This document shows positions 23,449 to 35,939 of a DNA stretch of 64,000 bases, piece by piece; positions within the stretch are counted from its first letter, which is position 1, and each line of letters opens with the position of its first letter. The position numbers and the translations under genes are program-made. The notes beneath the pieces were generated by a model that saw only the letters and a program-made list of their open reading frames with translations, searched no databases and was not told the DNA's origin. The stretch covers positions 37,538,510 through 37,602,509 of the forward strand of contig NC_054741.1 in assembly GCF_018143015.1 (NCBI RefSeq), given 5' to 3'. The DNA comes from Lytechinus variegatus. Its lineage: Eukaryota > Echinodermata > Echinoidea > Temnopleuroida > Toxopneustidae.

Positions 23449-23609
23449 ACCAGTCACACCTTCCCTCAACCAGTTCTTCAGTCTTCCCTTCTCTCCCAAC
23501 CCTCCCCCACTTCTCATACTTGTGTTTTTCCTCATTGTTTTTGCTCACTTTCATTCCTTTTTTCCATTTTCTTCCTCAAATTGTCAGTCTTCAAATTTTA
23601 TATTCCCTC

Positions 23610-23740
23610 AAGGGTAGTGTTTCATAAAGCAAGTGATTCTCACCAATTTGTCCTGAGCCAATCAGATCCAAGGATTTCAGTAGCTTATTACAGTTGCTAA
23701 TAAAAATCACTGACATAGCTGCTTCATGAAATGCTCCCTT
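23610..23740. mobile_element. Foldback MITE in the HEATR3 3'UTR (131 bp)
   Basis: The left end AAGGGTAGTGTTTCATAAAGC is mirrored by GCTTCATGAAATGCTCCCTT. Inner complementary pieces are AAGTGATT and AATCACTG. Starting 162 bp after the stop codon, it is probably transcribed as part of the HEATR3 3'UTR, where it would form a hairpin. Confidence 0.65.
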
Positions 23741-26393
23741 GTTCTTTTTCACCTTATTGGATTCCTCCTTCAAACCTTCATTTCTCCTTTTGTTACTCTT
23801 CTTTTCACGTCCTGATGTTCTTTTCATCATTTTCATCCCTCTTTTTTTCCTGTCATCCTTTAATCACCATGTACAAGTTAGATACCGCTGTACCACTTCC
23901 TATCATTAAATCTGTTTGGATTTTTCTTTGAGTGTGTAAATAAGCAATATTTATTGTAAATATGAATAGTAAAAAGAGATATATTTTAACTTTTCTCATT
24001 GCCAAACAGAAGCTTCCCGAGTCAGTTTTATGCAGGCTTAATTCTTCCATGTATAAGTATATGTGTGAGATCATTATTGTAAATAATTTATGAAAAAGAA
24101 TCCAAGTAATAATGAGAATGTGACCAGGGGAGGGTTTGCTTCAAATGAAAGTTTGCATACAATCATGCATACTTTTAATGATGTTGAATATAGCAAGCCT
24201 AGCTGTAATTTGATTTCTCAATTATTGAACCGCATCTGGCAGTCATGAAATATGCAGGGATACATTTTGATTGATATTTGTTAATGATTCGCAGGCATTG
24301 ATAATACAAGGTGTATTTTTTGGCCACAATCTGAATGGAATAATTGAAAATATGTTGTATTTTTGTTCCTTTAAAAACTTGAGGTATCTCATTTTATAGA
24401 ATTTTGTATTCACGTCTTTAATAAAGTTATGCATAATGTTATGAATGGATTTGTCTTTCACTCATGGCACAGCATAGCTTAGCAATATTTTGGGTTTAAA
24501 GTCAATGATATATGTGTAACACATATTGTTAACATATATCTGAACACCCTAAAAATTGTTGCTGAGCTTTGTCATATCTTTATGAGGTTTTGGGTTTATT
24601 TATTAGTTATTTCATTACAGCAAAAGAATGTCCTTCAAATTGAATATACATTGTCAATATTGTACATACATATATTTTTATTTCAGGTATTTTAAATTTT
24701 TACCATTTTCAGCATACAGGACTTAGTTTTTATTGGTTTTGAGCTTGCTTTAATGGCTATTTACAGAAGTGAATGTTTTAATGGTGGTAGAGTTCAGTTG
24801 TGAAAAATCACAAAAATGAAACCACCCTAAAGTTATAGTATTGCAAGAAGATTGAGAGATTCACTATTATGTGAATGAATCTAAGGTTATTTATTAGATG
24901 TCATGTGGGAAATCCATATTACTTTGAGAATGCTATTGCGAACTATAAGTAAATTGATGATTATGAGGTGTCATGTAAAATTCTAATTAGTACTGACCAG
25001 TAGGTTTGCCCATGTCAAATCTATTTTAACCACAGATGTCCGTTTAACATGGAGAGATTCAACCTAAAGAGGTATTTGAAATTTTACATAATGGACAAGT
25101 TTACGTGTAGTTTGAATTTTGTGTGAATTAGTGATGCTTAGACTGCCACGATGGCAATCGTCTTCTGGCTTTGAAATGTGTTAAACCGTCTATGAAATGG
25201 TGACCACATTTTCTGATTTTGCATGACAACTGTTGATGAACTTGTACATGTTGAGTTGTAGGGTCATAGAAAGTGAATAGAGAAAGGGTAAGCAAATCTC
25301 TACAGAGAGTGTGCCCATTTTGCCACATTAGCAGGTTTTGTTCAATGTTTAAAAAAAATAATAATCACAATAATTACTGAAATCCCTAAGTTGGTAATGT
25401 GATAAGAAAAATCATTGTTCATCCATGCCTATTGGCAAATATTTGATACATTAACATCTTCTTTATTGATACATGTATCATGTATAAGTACCTAAACTTT
25501 AAAATAAATTATGTAGCAATGTAAGAAATATAGTCCTACCAATTTGAAGATTAAAAGTTGATTAAATGAGGATTCTGGTATATCATTGACAAAAATGGGT
25601 AGAAGTATAGATTGCTAATGTCAAAGTTGCAGGTTTGTCTTTGTCATCATGTAACCTTATCATTAATTTGATTTTATATTGTCTATCCCCCAATGCCTCA
25701 ATTGCCTTATTAATGGAAGGCTACCAGTATTATCAAAGAGTAAAATTCAGACTGTATCATCATACTTACAAGTGAATTGATAAACATTTAAACTTTTAGA
25801 CTTGAATCTATGATTGGCAAAATTGCTTATTTGAATGAAACTAATCTTGGAAAAGTTGAATTTTAAATAAATTTCTTCAAAATTATGTGTTTAGTAATCT
25901 TCATACGTCAGTCAATGTTTGCAAAACTGAGGGACTTGTATGGATAATAGTACACTCACCGGTGGTGAAGTTGCAGTAATGAGTTTGGAAAGTAAAGAAA
26001 ACTTATACAAAGTCTTGAGATGGCTGTAGAGATATTTCGTTACTTTACCCTAGGATTCCCAAACAAGAAAATCATGAATGATACCACAACTTTATTTTTG
26101 CTTTGTGTGTAATAACCCATTGCATAAGTCTCAACTAAATGTGATTCTAATTGTGTGTAAAGTCACAATACTGCTTTTTACATTTGCAGAACATGGAGTT
26201 TAGCCTACAAGTGAATCCTTTCAGACTTTATCTGAAGCAGTAACTGTTGACAAAGGCAGGTGATGAAAGGCAGTACTGCTGGAGAGCAGTAGTTTACAGG
26301 GTCTTATTACTGCCTGAGAAAATCATTATGATGATCATAATGATCAGAGTTCTCAGAGAGATTTTGATTGTTTAAACTGTTCCAAAGAGGTTA

Positions 26394-26522
26394 CCCAGGG
26401 CCCTGTAACACATTGCTTAGCGATTATGGGATTAATTTCCAGAATTGATTGCATGTATTATTACGTATGATCAATCACAGAAGTCGGCCCCATGATCAAG
26501 CATTAGGTTACGGGACCCTGGT
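26394..26522. mobile_element. Foldback MITE, 'GGGCCCTGTAACACA' (129 bp)
   Basis: The left end CCCAGGGCCCTGTAACACAT is mirrored by GGTTACGGGACCCTGG, with inner arms TTGCTTAGCGATTATGGG and CCCCATGATCAAGCA. Related to 21226-21383 by the GTAACACA terminus. Confidence 0.65.
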
Positions 26523-26888
26523 CACCTCGAATTATTCGGTTATATACATATATACTTTTTATTTCAAAATCCATCCTCAAATTTCATGTGGTGTTTGTGT
26601 GCCAGTGTCATTGTGAAACCTGTTGGAAGGATGAGGCAAAAAGCAGGCTGTTTCCAAACATCCAGAGATAAGGCGAGTGTTGGCTCATAATTAGCTTTAA
26701 ACGTGTCATTTAATCCATTTGCAAGTTTCACAATAACGTGCATAAGAGAGAGAACATACTGGTATGTTTATGTTCATATATATATATATATATATAATGT
26801 ACATGAAATTTCAAATAAAGTGTATAAAAATATTATTGCACTTATCATTTATGTTTGCTTTTTTTTTGAGGGGGGATTGTGTTACAAA

Positions 26889-27199
26889 TCGTCGCACGCA
26901 CCACGAACCGTCGTCTCTGGAAAAGATACAGTGCGCTATTGCGCCTCGCGATTTCACCACGAACCGTCCGCTCTGTTACGATGCCCACTGTAGCGTAAAT
27001 AATTCACTTCAAGAAAATAAAAGATACGGGATGAAACTTTAGAATGTGAACTATCGAACGAAGACACCGGTAAATTTGCTATCATTGTAGTTGCACTTAT
27101 TGCTGGTTTTAAAAAAGCTTTTCTTTAGATGCGTTTTCTGCCAAACTAACTTTCGCATCGAAGTGCGCAGAGAAGACGGTTCGTGTTGCGTGCGACGAA
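26889..27199. mobile_element. CpG-rich foldback element with CGTCGCACGC ends (311 bp)
   Basis: The left end CGTCGCACGCACCACGAACC is mirrored by GGTTCGTGTTGCGTGCGACG. CACGAACCGTC occurs again internally at about 26958. The high CpG content contrasts with the AT-rich intergenic background. No open frame is credible: the similar peptides read on both strands (HEPSSL) arise from the inverted repeat. Confidence 0.7.
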
Positions 27200-27688
27200 A
27201 TGTCAAGCATAATTGTTTACTACCTCGAGCAAATATGAATAAAGAGGAAATAAATCCAACATACAAGAAGTGAAATGGGTAATGTTAGTAATCAGTATTC
27301 CCTTCAACTATGTAGCAAGTCAGGGGGGGGGGGATGCCACCTGGGGCATTTCTTCACACACAAAAAAAACAAAACAGAAAAATAGAAGCTCTATCTTCTT
27401 TAATCAAGCCAATTTGTTTAACAATTGTTACAAAAAGCACATGTACAAACAAAACAACCTAATAAAGCAATTTTCAATTCAAAGCTTGCCCAATATTGCA
27501 AACGAGTTTTCTTCCTGTACGCTGTACATACATGTATATTTTATCAAAATATATTAAAATTCATATCTGACATAAATTTTAACATCTTATTGTACACTTT
27601 ATTTACATCATGATACTTGTGTTTGCATATGATTAGATCATGGAAGAAACTTCTGGTTATACAATCAGGAAATTTTGAGAGGCTGGTA

Positions 27689-27843
27689 CCAGGGGAGTGT
27701 TTCAACATTTTCACCAGACAAGTTGTCAGATCTGACAATTTCTTCTTCTTGATTGTCTGAGATACACTCCATGGTTACTGTCTGATAAAACAGGATTTGT
27801 CAGATGAAGCATTTGACAGGTCCTTTCACAAAATGATCCCTAG
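27689..27843. mobile_element. Foldback element, 'CCAGGGGAGTGTTT' family
   Basis: The left end CCAGGGGAGTGTTTCAACAT is mirrored by CACAAAATGATCCCTAGGG; internal GTCAGATCTGAC is a perfect palindrome. Relatives are at 37555-37690 (CCAGGGGAGTGTTTAATG to TGAAATGGTCCCCTGGG) and a half-copy near 36940-36992. Confidence 0.6.
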
Positions 27844-28014
27844 GGACACCCACCAAAATGAACAAAATATCCAACCAAAGCACTAGTGGATAGCTACTAG
27901 ATCTATAATCTTGCAAGTGGCTCTTATCATCATTAAAAAGGTCAAATCCAACTGAAGTTTTTTCTTTTTACATGAACAATACTTAGCACTATGACACTTA
28001 TCCAAACTCCCTGA

Positions 28015-28323
28015 TCCGTATTCTGAAGTCAGGTTTAACTTCTAAGACCTTGGTCCAACTCTGCTAAAGTTATTGGAAGCTTAAAGTGTCAAAGCTGTTA
28101 TTAAATTGTATGTTTCTTATGTATACTGTGCTCTTTCCTGATTCATAGATGGTGAAGACAATTATCTATAGATACTCCTAGACAATTGTGAATGAATTGA
28201 GAGCCAAATGAGCTGAAATATTATATCTCTACTGTTAGTGATTTATGTAACAATTAGCTATCCATACTTAAACCACAACTTTTAACCCGAGTTAAAATTA
28301 AGCCTGACTTCAGAATACAGGCC
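28015..28323. mobile_element. Foldback MITE, 'GGCCCGTATTCTGAAG' family, copy 3
   Basis: It begins TCCGTATTCTGAAGTCAGG and ends CTTCAGAATACAGGCC. The interior follows copy 1 closely (TTGTATGTTTCTTATGT, TGTGCTCTTTCCTGATT, GAGAGCCAAATGAGCTG). It lies 0.9 kb beyond the PGLS stop. Confidence 0.85.
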
Positions 28324-29027
28324 TCTGCTTTCTATTTTTCTTGTGCTTCTCAAAATAAAATATTATGTTGAGATAGATGGCGCTATATAACTGTCCAGTA
28401 TTACAAATCAAAATAAGTGAAAACAGCTTTCAGCTATCACCAGACTGGCTATCACATGCATACAGTAGTACTGATCACCATAACAAAACCTATCCATGAG
28501 AAAACCATTGATAAAACTGCTTCCTAGGGTCCTTGGTTGAAGCATCCATCCAAAAATACAATGATAATTGAAAGTTAAGTGCCCTGTAACACAAATTATA
28601 CAATTCAATAAGCAGTTCTTTAAGTCTATGGGAAACTATGAATAAAAAGTTCCAATTACCTGTTAATCTATCTCTCTTTTACATCCCTCAATGTTACACC
28701 TTAATTTATGAGTATTATTCTCTGGTTGACTCATTTTCTTTTTCATGTTTACAAGAAGCTTGAGGATTCCTAGCATTTGACATATAATGTTTTACAATTA
28801 CAAAAGGGAACTATATCACCCCATTAGTATTTTCAATCCACTATTAGTACTCCATTTTTCTTCATGTTTACCTCAAGGGCTAAAGACGGACTACATAAAC
28901 ATAGAAGCTCAGTAGCTTGTGTTCAGAACTAAAAGTGACTTCTAACCAGAACCACTGTACTGAATCTTGGTCCTTGGTGAAAGCTTATTTTGGATTTACC
29001 AATGGCATCAACAATCTGATAATCATT

Positions 29028-29198
29028 GGGGCTGTTTTATGAATTTGTTAAGTTACCCACAAGTTAGGCACAGATATCTCAAGATACCCTACACTATTTA
29101 TAATGTATCGTGAAAAACTTTGGGCTTCTAATCACTTCATATATGCCAGTCATTTGAAAAGCCAAGCATGACTTACAAACAGCTCCATAAAACACCCC
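29028..29198. mobile_element. Foldback MITE in the PGLS 3'UTR region (171 bp)
   Basis: The left end GGGGCTGTTTTATGAATTTG is mirrored by ACAGCTCCATAAAACACCCC; arms continue with TTAAGTTACCC and CATGACTTAC. It lies 18 bp beyond the PGLS stop codon, so the PGLS transcript is likely to contain it. Confidence 0.65.
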
Positions 29199-29215
29199 AA
29201 GAACTACTTTCATTT

Positions 29216-32200
29216 TCAATATGATGCCTTTAGCTCTGCTGCAGCTGGTTGGTCTATAAACCAGTGTACAACTCCATTCGCTAGCTTTACCCTTGAAGCA
29301 GGCAGAGGGGGATCTTCATTGCCTTCAAGAACTCTCTGGAAAAAAATGAGAATCAGGAGCTACAGATTAGGGTACAGAGGTTGAACATATATGTACATTG
29401 TACATTGCAATCCATAACAAGCACATACCCAAATCTGACAATTTAAGAAAATTATACCATGTCTCAGGGACTCGGTTTTATAATCATGACGGTAGCAATA
29501 AATTTGAAGGGGAGCGGTAGGGAAGCACTGCACAAAGCTCTTCTTTGACATACAAGAGAACTTTCTTTGTCTGATTACAAAATAAATTGAGGAACACACA
29601 ATAAGTTACAAACCACAACTAAGGAGAAAAGCAATCAGATGTATATTTTATATCAATGAGTTTTTTATTGTCACTCACTCTTGCAATGTGTGTTGTGTTT
29701 TTTTGTGTGTGTCTCTTCTTATTTGACTGAGAAAGATGCTTTCAAGGTTGGCCTTCACAGCTTGATCAATGACTTACACTCTTGTTTTACATTCAGGTAT
29801 GTGATGTCAGAACAGAGATAACATATTGAAATGAAATGTACGAACAATTTAATGTGTATGATGTTGCTTGTTTTCTAATTTTTCTGCATTTATCATTTCC
29901 TATCACAAAGAAATCCAATTTGCTGAGGCGAGCAATAATTCACTCTACATGAAATGGTTTAAGGCGAGCAGTAGCGAGTGAACACACTCACTCCCCTTGA
30001 AACTGATGTCTATCTAGTGAAGACTAGATTCCAAGCTTCATGTCTGTGTCAAACAGAAGCAGCCGCATTGCGAGTCTAGTCTCACTCATTCAGACTCTAC
30101 ATTGTGCAATATGTAAAAGCCAAAGGTCTTTGCCCTTAGACTAGTCCATACCAGTGACCGATGTCAAGGCCAATATGATAAATTTTTATATCAAACTCCA
30201 TACAGTAAAGCCTGTCTTTAGTGGCCACCAAAACTGTGTCCCAATGGGAAGGGATATCTTGGGCCTGTTGCATAAAACTTTTCACCTGAGAAAACTCTGG
30301 TAAAAACTGAAAACTAAGGTTAGTCTGACTTCTGCCATTGACTTTAACACAGTGCAAAAACTCCGGTAAAAACAACCTGAGTTTTCTCAGGTAAAAGGTT
30401 TTATGCAACGGGCCCCTTGTCTATACATGCCGTCTGTCTACAGAGGCCACTTTTTCTATTCCCCCTTGGATGGCCTGAATAGACATGGTTGACTGTGCAT
30501 CATGACTTGAAATATACAGAAATTACATGAATATGTAACGACGTATAAACAATATTCCCAAGCCTTTCAACTGAACTGAAGTGTAGTGTCCAGAATCTTC
30601 TTCTCTAGTATCAAGAGAGTGAGATAGGAGAGAGTTCAAGATGGCTGCAAATTTAACAGAAAAAAGAAAAGAGGACAGGGATGTGGAAGGGGGAAGAAAT
30701 CTTACTTGAAGTATCGCTGCCTTGCCGGCCCCAGCGGATGCATACATGGCACTTCTGGCTGCATTGATGACTGGATAGGTCAAAGTTACACGGCAAGGAG
30801 GGGGCTTGGGAGAATCAGTGACCGGGGCAGCTACTAATTCTGTTTCCTAATAATAGATGACACAGAATGAAAATATATGGAGATATGAAAAACAAAAAAT
30901 ATATATCCAGGGGCCCTTTGTATAAAGAATTACATTTAAATGCAGTTCAAAAATAAAACTTCAAATGCAAATACGAAATGAATTGGTGATAAAAAAATTT
31001 GAGCTGCTTTCGATTGAATCACTTTCAGCAATGGACCCCATAAACATGATGGCAAGATTCATAAGAAATCAGTACTTTCCTATCTACTGCTGATAGTAAC
31101 ATTATAAAGGATACACATATAGTCACAATTTAAAAAAGGATACACATATGAGAATGGTTGGTTCGTCACTCACCTATATGTTTTTCACACTGCATACATT
31201 TTCCTTAACCCTGGGAAATTGGGGACTACGACCCCCCCCCCCATTTCCCAGGGTTAAGCTTAGCCCACTTCGGTTTCACACTATGTTTTACCAAAGAGGG
31301 CTGGCACTGTAAATTGTACAGTATTATCTGGCCCTGCAAAAAAGCAGGGTTAGCTGGCTTATTGCGGTGCTATGATATGTAGTGTGAAACGAAACCGAGC
31401 TAAGGAAATGTGACCAGGAGTAAATTTGACAGATAAATATTGTTGCAGAACAGCAATCAGCTGCATTTTGGACAATCTTATATTACTTTGAAGCAATATA
31501 GTGAATACTGTACAGCAATGTATTGCCTGTAAAGCTGAGCAATTTATAAAATATGTTCTAGGTAATTACCATAAGTTAAGGAATTAATGATAAATCGCAG
31601 GGTGCTTGACAATTTTAATTAAATGATTTCAGCTGATTGTAACATGCTAATAAATGATAATAAGTATAATGAAACGGGATCCTGGTTCCGGTGGGTGTTT
31701 CATAAAACTGTTCGGAAGTTACAAGTGACTTTACGAAAGACTGGTGATCCTTTCTTGTAGTAAATGATACACACCACATTTCCACTGGCGTTGATTTATT
31801 TCCTAAGAAAGAATCACCAGTCATTCGTAAAGTCGCTATTATTAATAGTATTAACGTAAATGTACGAACAGCTGTATGAAATACCCACCTTGTTAGTTCA
31901 TTGCCCAATGGTGAATAATCTAACCTTGCAATATAATCAGTCATGGGTTAGCAAGTGAAACTACAGTAGGCTATGTACCTCAAGAACTTTGTGACCAGGA
32001 AATAGTGAACATGTATGTCCATCTGGGCCCATGCCTAACACAAGAAGATCAAATACAGGCCAAGGGGATCCTTCTGCAGATGGAACTTTCTTGATCATCT
32101 CTGCGTAGTCCTTGGCTGCTTCATCCACAGGCAGTTCAGGTTTGACAGCATACAACTGACTTTCAGGTAGACTAGTCTTTCCGATCAACTTTTCCTGAGT

Positions 32201-34011
32201 TATAAATTAAAGAAATTATGACCTTTACTAAAACAATAGGTATGCCTCTGGCAGTCTTGCCTGCATTACATGATTCAATATAGCAGACTTAGGAAAAAAC
32301 TAAGATGAATAATAATGAAAAAAAAAAAACATTAAATGACATCTGACCTTGATCATGTCCAAGTTTCATGCAATAGATCTATTTACATTATTTCAAAGTT
32401 ATAATACTATTTCAAAACTTAACCTTGGTTAAGATTTTAACGCTGATATCACAACATAGTCAAAGTTGTTGAATATAAGTTACCTTACCTTTGATCTTGA
32501 TCGTTTGACTTGAAACTCTTGCAAGACAATCAGTGATACTTGATTACATTATGTAGTTTCATGAATAGATCCATAAACTTTCAAATTTATCAATTTTCAA
32601 AAAATACCCCCAACATGGTCAAAGTTCATTGACCCAAAATGACCTTGGAAAGACTTCCATATGTCCCCTCCACTAATAAAAAAAAAATATACAACAAAAC
32701 CACCTAAGTTTGTTATCTTCTTCTTTTATTATCTGCTTGTAACTTCCGCCCAGTTGAATGACAAAATTCCATGCAAGAGCTGCCCCTCCCCCCTCGCAAG
32801 ACCCACGTTACCATGGTTACAAAACATCAGTTCCCTAGCCCTGGCCCTGCCGAAATTGTATATATAGTATGATGGTGGTCCCCAAGTCTGCGCACCTAAC
32901 GATTTGAGTTAAGATTTAACATGAATTTCTTTATTTTACAAAATCTTTCTGTTAATAATGTTCCTTAGGTTATCATGAGTACCAAATATCTCATAAATAT
33001 TTCAAAGAAATATAGAATTTTCTTGGAAAAAACCTTGGGCAGTCATTTTCAGATTGAAAAAAAATGGTACCCATGTCTGCGCACCCATTCACTTTGCACA
33101 CGATTCAGATATTTTGATGAGAAAGGCTGCATTTTGATTTTTGAGGCCGTCACATGAAATGCCCAAAATCATTATTTTTCCACCATTTTGAGTTGGATTT
33201 TTTAATGAATCTGTTTATATGTTGCATGTGTAAAATTTGTGTTCAATGCATAGGCCTACCTACTTTTACAAGAATCGCGCAGATACGTCACGTGTGTGCG
33301 CAGACAAGGGGGACTGGGCAGAACTTGCCATATATTTGTATAATATACCATATTTCTTCTTCTCCTTCCTGTATTAAGTACAGACTGCCATTGGCATATC
33401 ATCGTACTTGTTGACTGTTGTCCTTGTCAAGTGCCCAGATGAGTAGTGCGAGAAAAAATCTCTACAAAACTACGATATGTGCGGCTAAAAACAGCTAACA
33501 GAATCAGAAGAGGTCTTTACGAAGCCTCCTTTACTGCACCTCCTGCTTTAGTTCCCAATACCCTGTATTTTAATTTTTACCCTTATTCTATTTAGAACCC
33601 CATTTAATTTTTAGAGTCTTGTAAGGCACACCTCCCCCCCATCCCCAGGCAAGTTGGCAAGCCAGGCAAGGCGCAAGCCGCCGCCGCGCAAGCAAGCAGG
33701 CTAGCCGCAAATTTTGTTAAAATTCCTGTAACCACATTATCACAGTTTACCTTATATATTCTGTATGTACTGTCTGCGTGATCAAATGCAACCAGTCTCT
33801 CGTCGCAGAAATAGATGTGCCATTTATCCCACTGCAGGTCACCAATTCCAGGCAGTCCGTCTCCCAAGAACTTCGCCACACTTCCTCCCGAAACTCCCAG
33901 GTAGAAAGCACCTCTAGCTGCGATAGCACTTCGGCTGCTTTCTGCTACAAAAGAACAGACCGCTGCAGGAATTTCTTCTGTGGGCAGAATATGTACCTTT
34001 CTGCATTCCAT
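29216..34011 (-). CDS. PGLS: 6-phosphogluconolactonase, 4 coding exons
   Basis: Minus-strand exons are 34011-33751, 32194-31979, 30846-30706 and 29335-29216, all phase 0, giving 245 residues (human 258). The enzyme hydrolyses 6-phosphogluconolactone to 6-phosphogluconate, the second step of the oxidative pentose phosphate pathway, in the cytosol. Family signatures are LGVSGGSVAKFL (38-49), FCDERLVAFDHADSTY (68-83), LPVDEAAKDYAEM, the conserved GPDGHTCSLFPGH (144-156, holding the catalytic-site histidine of the family) and SDSPKPPPxRVTLT-like TDSPKPPPCRVTLT. The C-terminal exon reads RVLEGNEDPPLPASRV then VHWFIDQPAAAEL, as in human. Donor and acceptor sites are canonical GT-AG. The start is chosen because it opens the conserved exon at the expected length. 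It is divergent from the ZDHHC gene and convergent with HEATR3. Confidence 0.96.
30261..30416. mobile_element. Foldback MITE, 'GGGCCTGTTGCATAAAA' family (156 bp)
   Basis: The left end GGGCCTGTTGCATAAAACTT is mirrored by GGTTTTATGCAACGGGCCCC; arms continue TTTTCACCTGAGAAAACTC / GAGTTTTCTCAGGTAAAAGG, almost perfectly paired for about 40 bp. PGLS intron 3. Confidence 0.8.
31172..31425. repeat. Composite foldback with an internal TTAA-bounded hairpin
   Basis: The outer arms are TTTTCACACTGCATACATTTTCC and, near 31380-31415, a degenerate reverse complement including TGTAGTGTGAAACG. Inside, 31205-31257 reads TTAACCCTGGGAAATTGGGG and its mirror CCCCCATTTCCCAGGGTTAA (19 of 20 pair). PGLS intron 2. 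Confidence 0.5.
31691..31889. mobile_element. Foldback element, 'GGTGGGTGTTTCATAAAACTG' (199 bp)
   Basis: The left end GTGGGTGTTTCATAAAACTG is mirrored by CAGCTGTATGAAATACCCACC. Inner arms GTGACTTTACGAAAGACTGG and CCAGTCATTCGTAAAGTCGC pair well. It sits in PGLS intron 2 and is related to 22095-22440. Confidence 0.75.
32235..32655 (-). repeat. Interspersed repeat, inverted relative of 10530-10945
   Basis: Read on the minus strand it ends GCAGGCAAGACTGCCAGAGG, as does the 10530-10945 copy, and contains CAAGTATCACTGATTGTC, ATGGATCTATTCATGAAAC and GGTCAAAGTTCATTGACCC words. It lies in PGLS intron 1, just upstream of exon 2 in transcript order. Confidence 0.65.
32877..33313. mobile_element. Element with GTCTGCGCAC terminal repeats (437 bp)
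   Basis: The left end GGTCCCCAAGTCTGCGCACC is mirrored by GTGTGCGCAGACAAGGGGGAC. A third copy of the word (GGTACCCATGTCTGCGCACC) is internal at about 33067. No clear target duplication and no protein-like frame. PGLS intron 1. Confidence 0.6.
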
Positions 34012-35427
34012 GCTCTACGAATTAGATAGTTACAGTGTTGTTCACGGAAAACCAAGTTACTGCTTCAAAGGAATATCTAATAACGACCAAATTTGCATTA
34101 ATTCAGGCCCGAATTCAGCACAATTTCCAAAGAGTAAGTCTTGTCATTTCCCTTCCTGGAACGTGAACTTTCTCAAGGGGGTAAAGTTAACGGATATTTT
34201 GGAGGGACAAATATTTATTAAAAATGTGCAAAGTTGATGTTCAAAAAGGCAAATGTTGCCCTGAAATTATACGCTTATTTTAAAGATGAATGAATTCAAC
34301 TTCATTTCGATTATTGAGATATAGTTCACAGGACTATCTGAGAATCTTTGTTCATAAATCTATTTAGCTTGAATCGAATCGACTTGTATCTGAGCTGACC
34401 TCGCTCGTGCTATCCCTATCTTAAAAATACCATGGGAAAATTACTTATAATATTCATCCGCAAAATTGCATTTGTACTTTTTTAGTTTTACATCTATCAT
34501 TTAACCAACCTATTTAGAATGAACCATCGAAGTAGTTTGTTTTTCATATTTTCTTGATCATGTGAAATTAAGATCACGTTTTAAAATTGCACCACCACAC
34601 AGTGTTATTTTATTTCTACCATGCACCTATGTAGGTGAGTAATGCGTTTGTATATGGATGTTATGGTTTTGGGAATCCGTACTGAATTGAACTGCGGTGC
34701 TTGTTGTTATATTTCTAGCCACCAAATTATCTAAATATGATACTTATACGAGGTAAATATAGCAACATGTGGTCTCTGTATATATATGAACATCTGCTTG
34801 CAATTGTTTTGAATATTATTATCATAGATTCCCTGAGGTTTCGACGTGATTTTTTAGGCAACCAGCGGTAGGTTCTGTGTAATTACATACACAGGTTTGG
34901 GTGTCGTTTTCACGTAATCGTCGTAAGTTTAGGTTCCCGGACCTCCCATTTACAGATGCGTTAAGAGTAACGCCTCACGGATCGGTTGTCGGAACAGTTA
35001 TACTTACGATGGTTTCGAGAAACCAACCCCATTAGTAATTAGAAATTTTGAACATGTTTTTAATGGCGACTGTTTCTAGTTATTTTAATAGCCTAACTTA
35101 CTAGCTGGGGACATGACTAAAATAAACTTATTAAGTAGGGTCTAGGTCCTACTCCTAGGACCAAAAAAAGGGAGTGGGCTCCAAAGCCAAGGCAATTGGT
35201 AAAGCCCTGGCTCCACTTCCAAGTGTAACTTAGAGTTAGACAGGAATAACCGTTGTTACTGGGCTGGGGATTATTTAACAATTTCTGACATTTAACTACA
35301 TGACCCAACAGTGCAGTTGAGTAGGCGCATGTTCAGCGGAACAACTAAACTACAGAGACAGAAGCTTTTGGTCTATTCAATTCCAAAGTGTTGACCTATT
35401 TGTTAGTAGCTCATCCGGCCAAAAGCC

Positions 35428-35932
35428 CACTTGTTCACTGGCACTGCTACCATCTGGCCTGTGGAGAATCTACAGGTAGGACTATGGTATGCCAATGCTG
35501 TATAGAGCACACACTTCAAAAAATTATTAAAATATCACCTTTGTGACCAAACTTACTAATTTCCATACAATTGCAATTTATTTATCATTAGTAATGTGGG
35601 AATAATTTTTGTATTCACCAGAGCGCTCAAAAACTTGAATTTTGGGCATATTTTTGTGTACGCCCTCTATTGGTGGAAAGTATTATGGAAAGAAAATTTT
35701 CATTTTTTTATCTCTATTTTTAATTAAGAATAAATGATATAAAGAATCAAATTTAAATAAGAGCCAAGCAGTATGAATTAACAGGTCTAATGGAAACTGT
35801 CAGTGTAACAAAATCAAGCATTTGTCCCAAAGAAAAAGAGAAAATAAGCCAAACATTGCCACCCTTATTTTGTCACACATGGAGATATAACTGAAACAAG
35901 GTTATATTATAACCTTGTTCATTGAATGAGTG
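35428..35932 (-). mobile_element. hAT-type MITE, copy 2 (505 bp)
   Basis: It starts CACTTGTTCACTGG and ends TTCATTGAATGAGTG. It is flanked by the exact 8-bp duplication CAAAAGCC (35420-35427 and 35933-35940). It is the reverse complement of copy 1 (1226-1724) along its full length, for example CATCTGGCCTGTGGAGAATC and CGCCCTCTATTGGTGGAAAG, with only scattered differences and small indels. Confidence 0.92.
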
Positions 35933-35939
35933 CAAAAGC

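Larger units (their letters stand above)
23449..29215. other. Convergent HEATR3-PGLS intergenic region and 3'UTRs
   Basis: HEATR3 (plus) and PGLS (minus) end here tail-to-tail, so both 3'UTRs lie inside. Several AATAAA-like hexamers exist on both strands, but none can be fixed as the used site. I see foldback elements (23610-23740, 26394-26522, 26889-27199, 27689-27843, 28015-28323, 29028-29198), a TA dinucleotide run near 26780 and a G-run at about 27322. No protein-like exon was found; 24000-26390 is plain AT-rich DNA. Confidence 0.6.

Noticed and set aside
26703-27273. Several 60-96 codon frames with similar peptides on both strands
   Set aside because: The similarity (HEPSSL) is due to the inverted ends of a foldback element, not to paralogous proteins.
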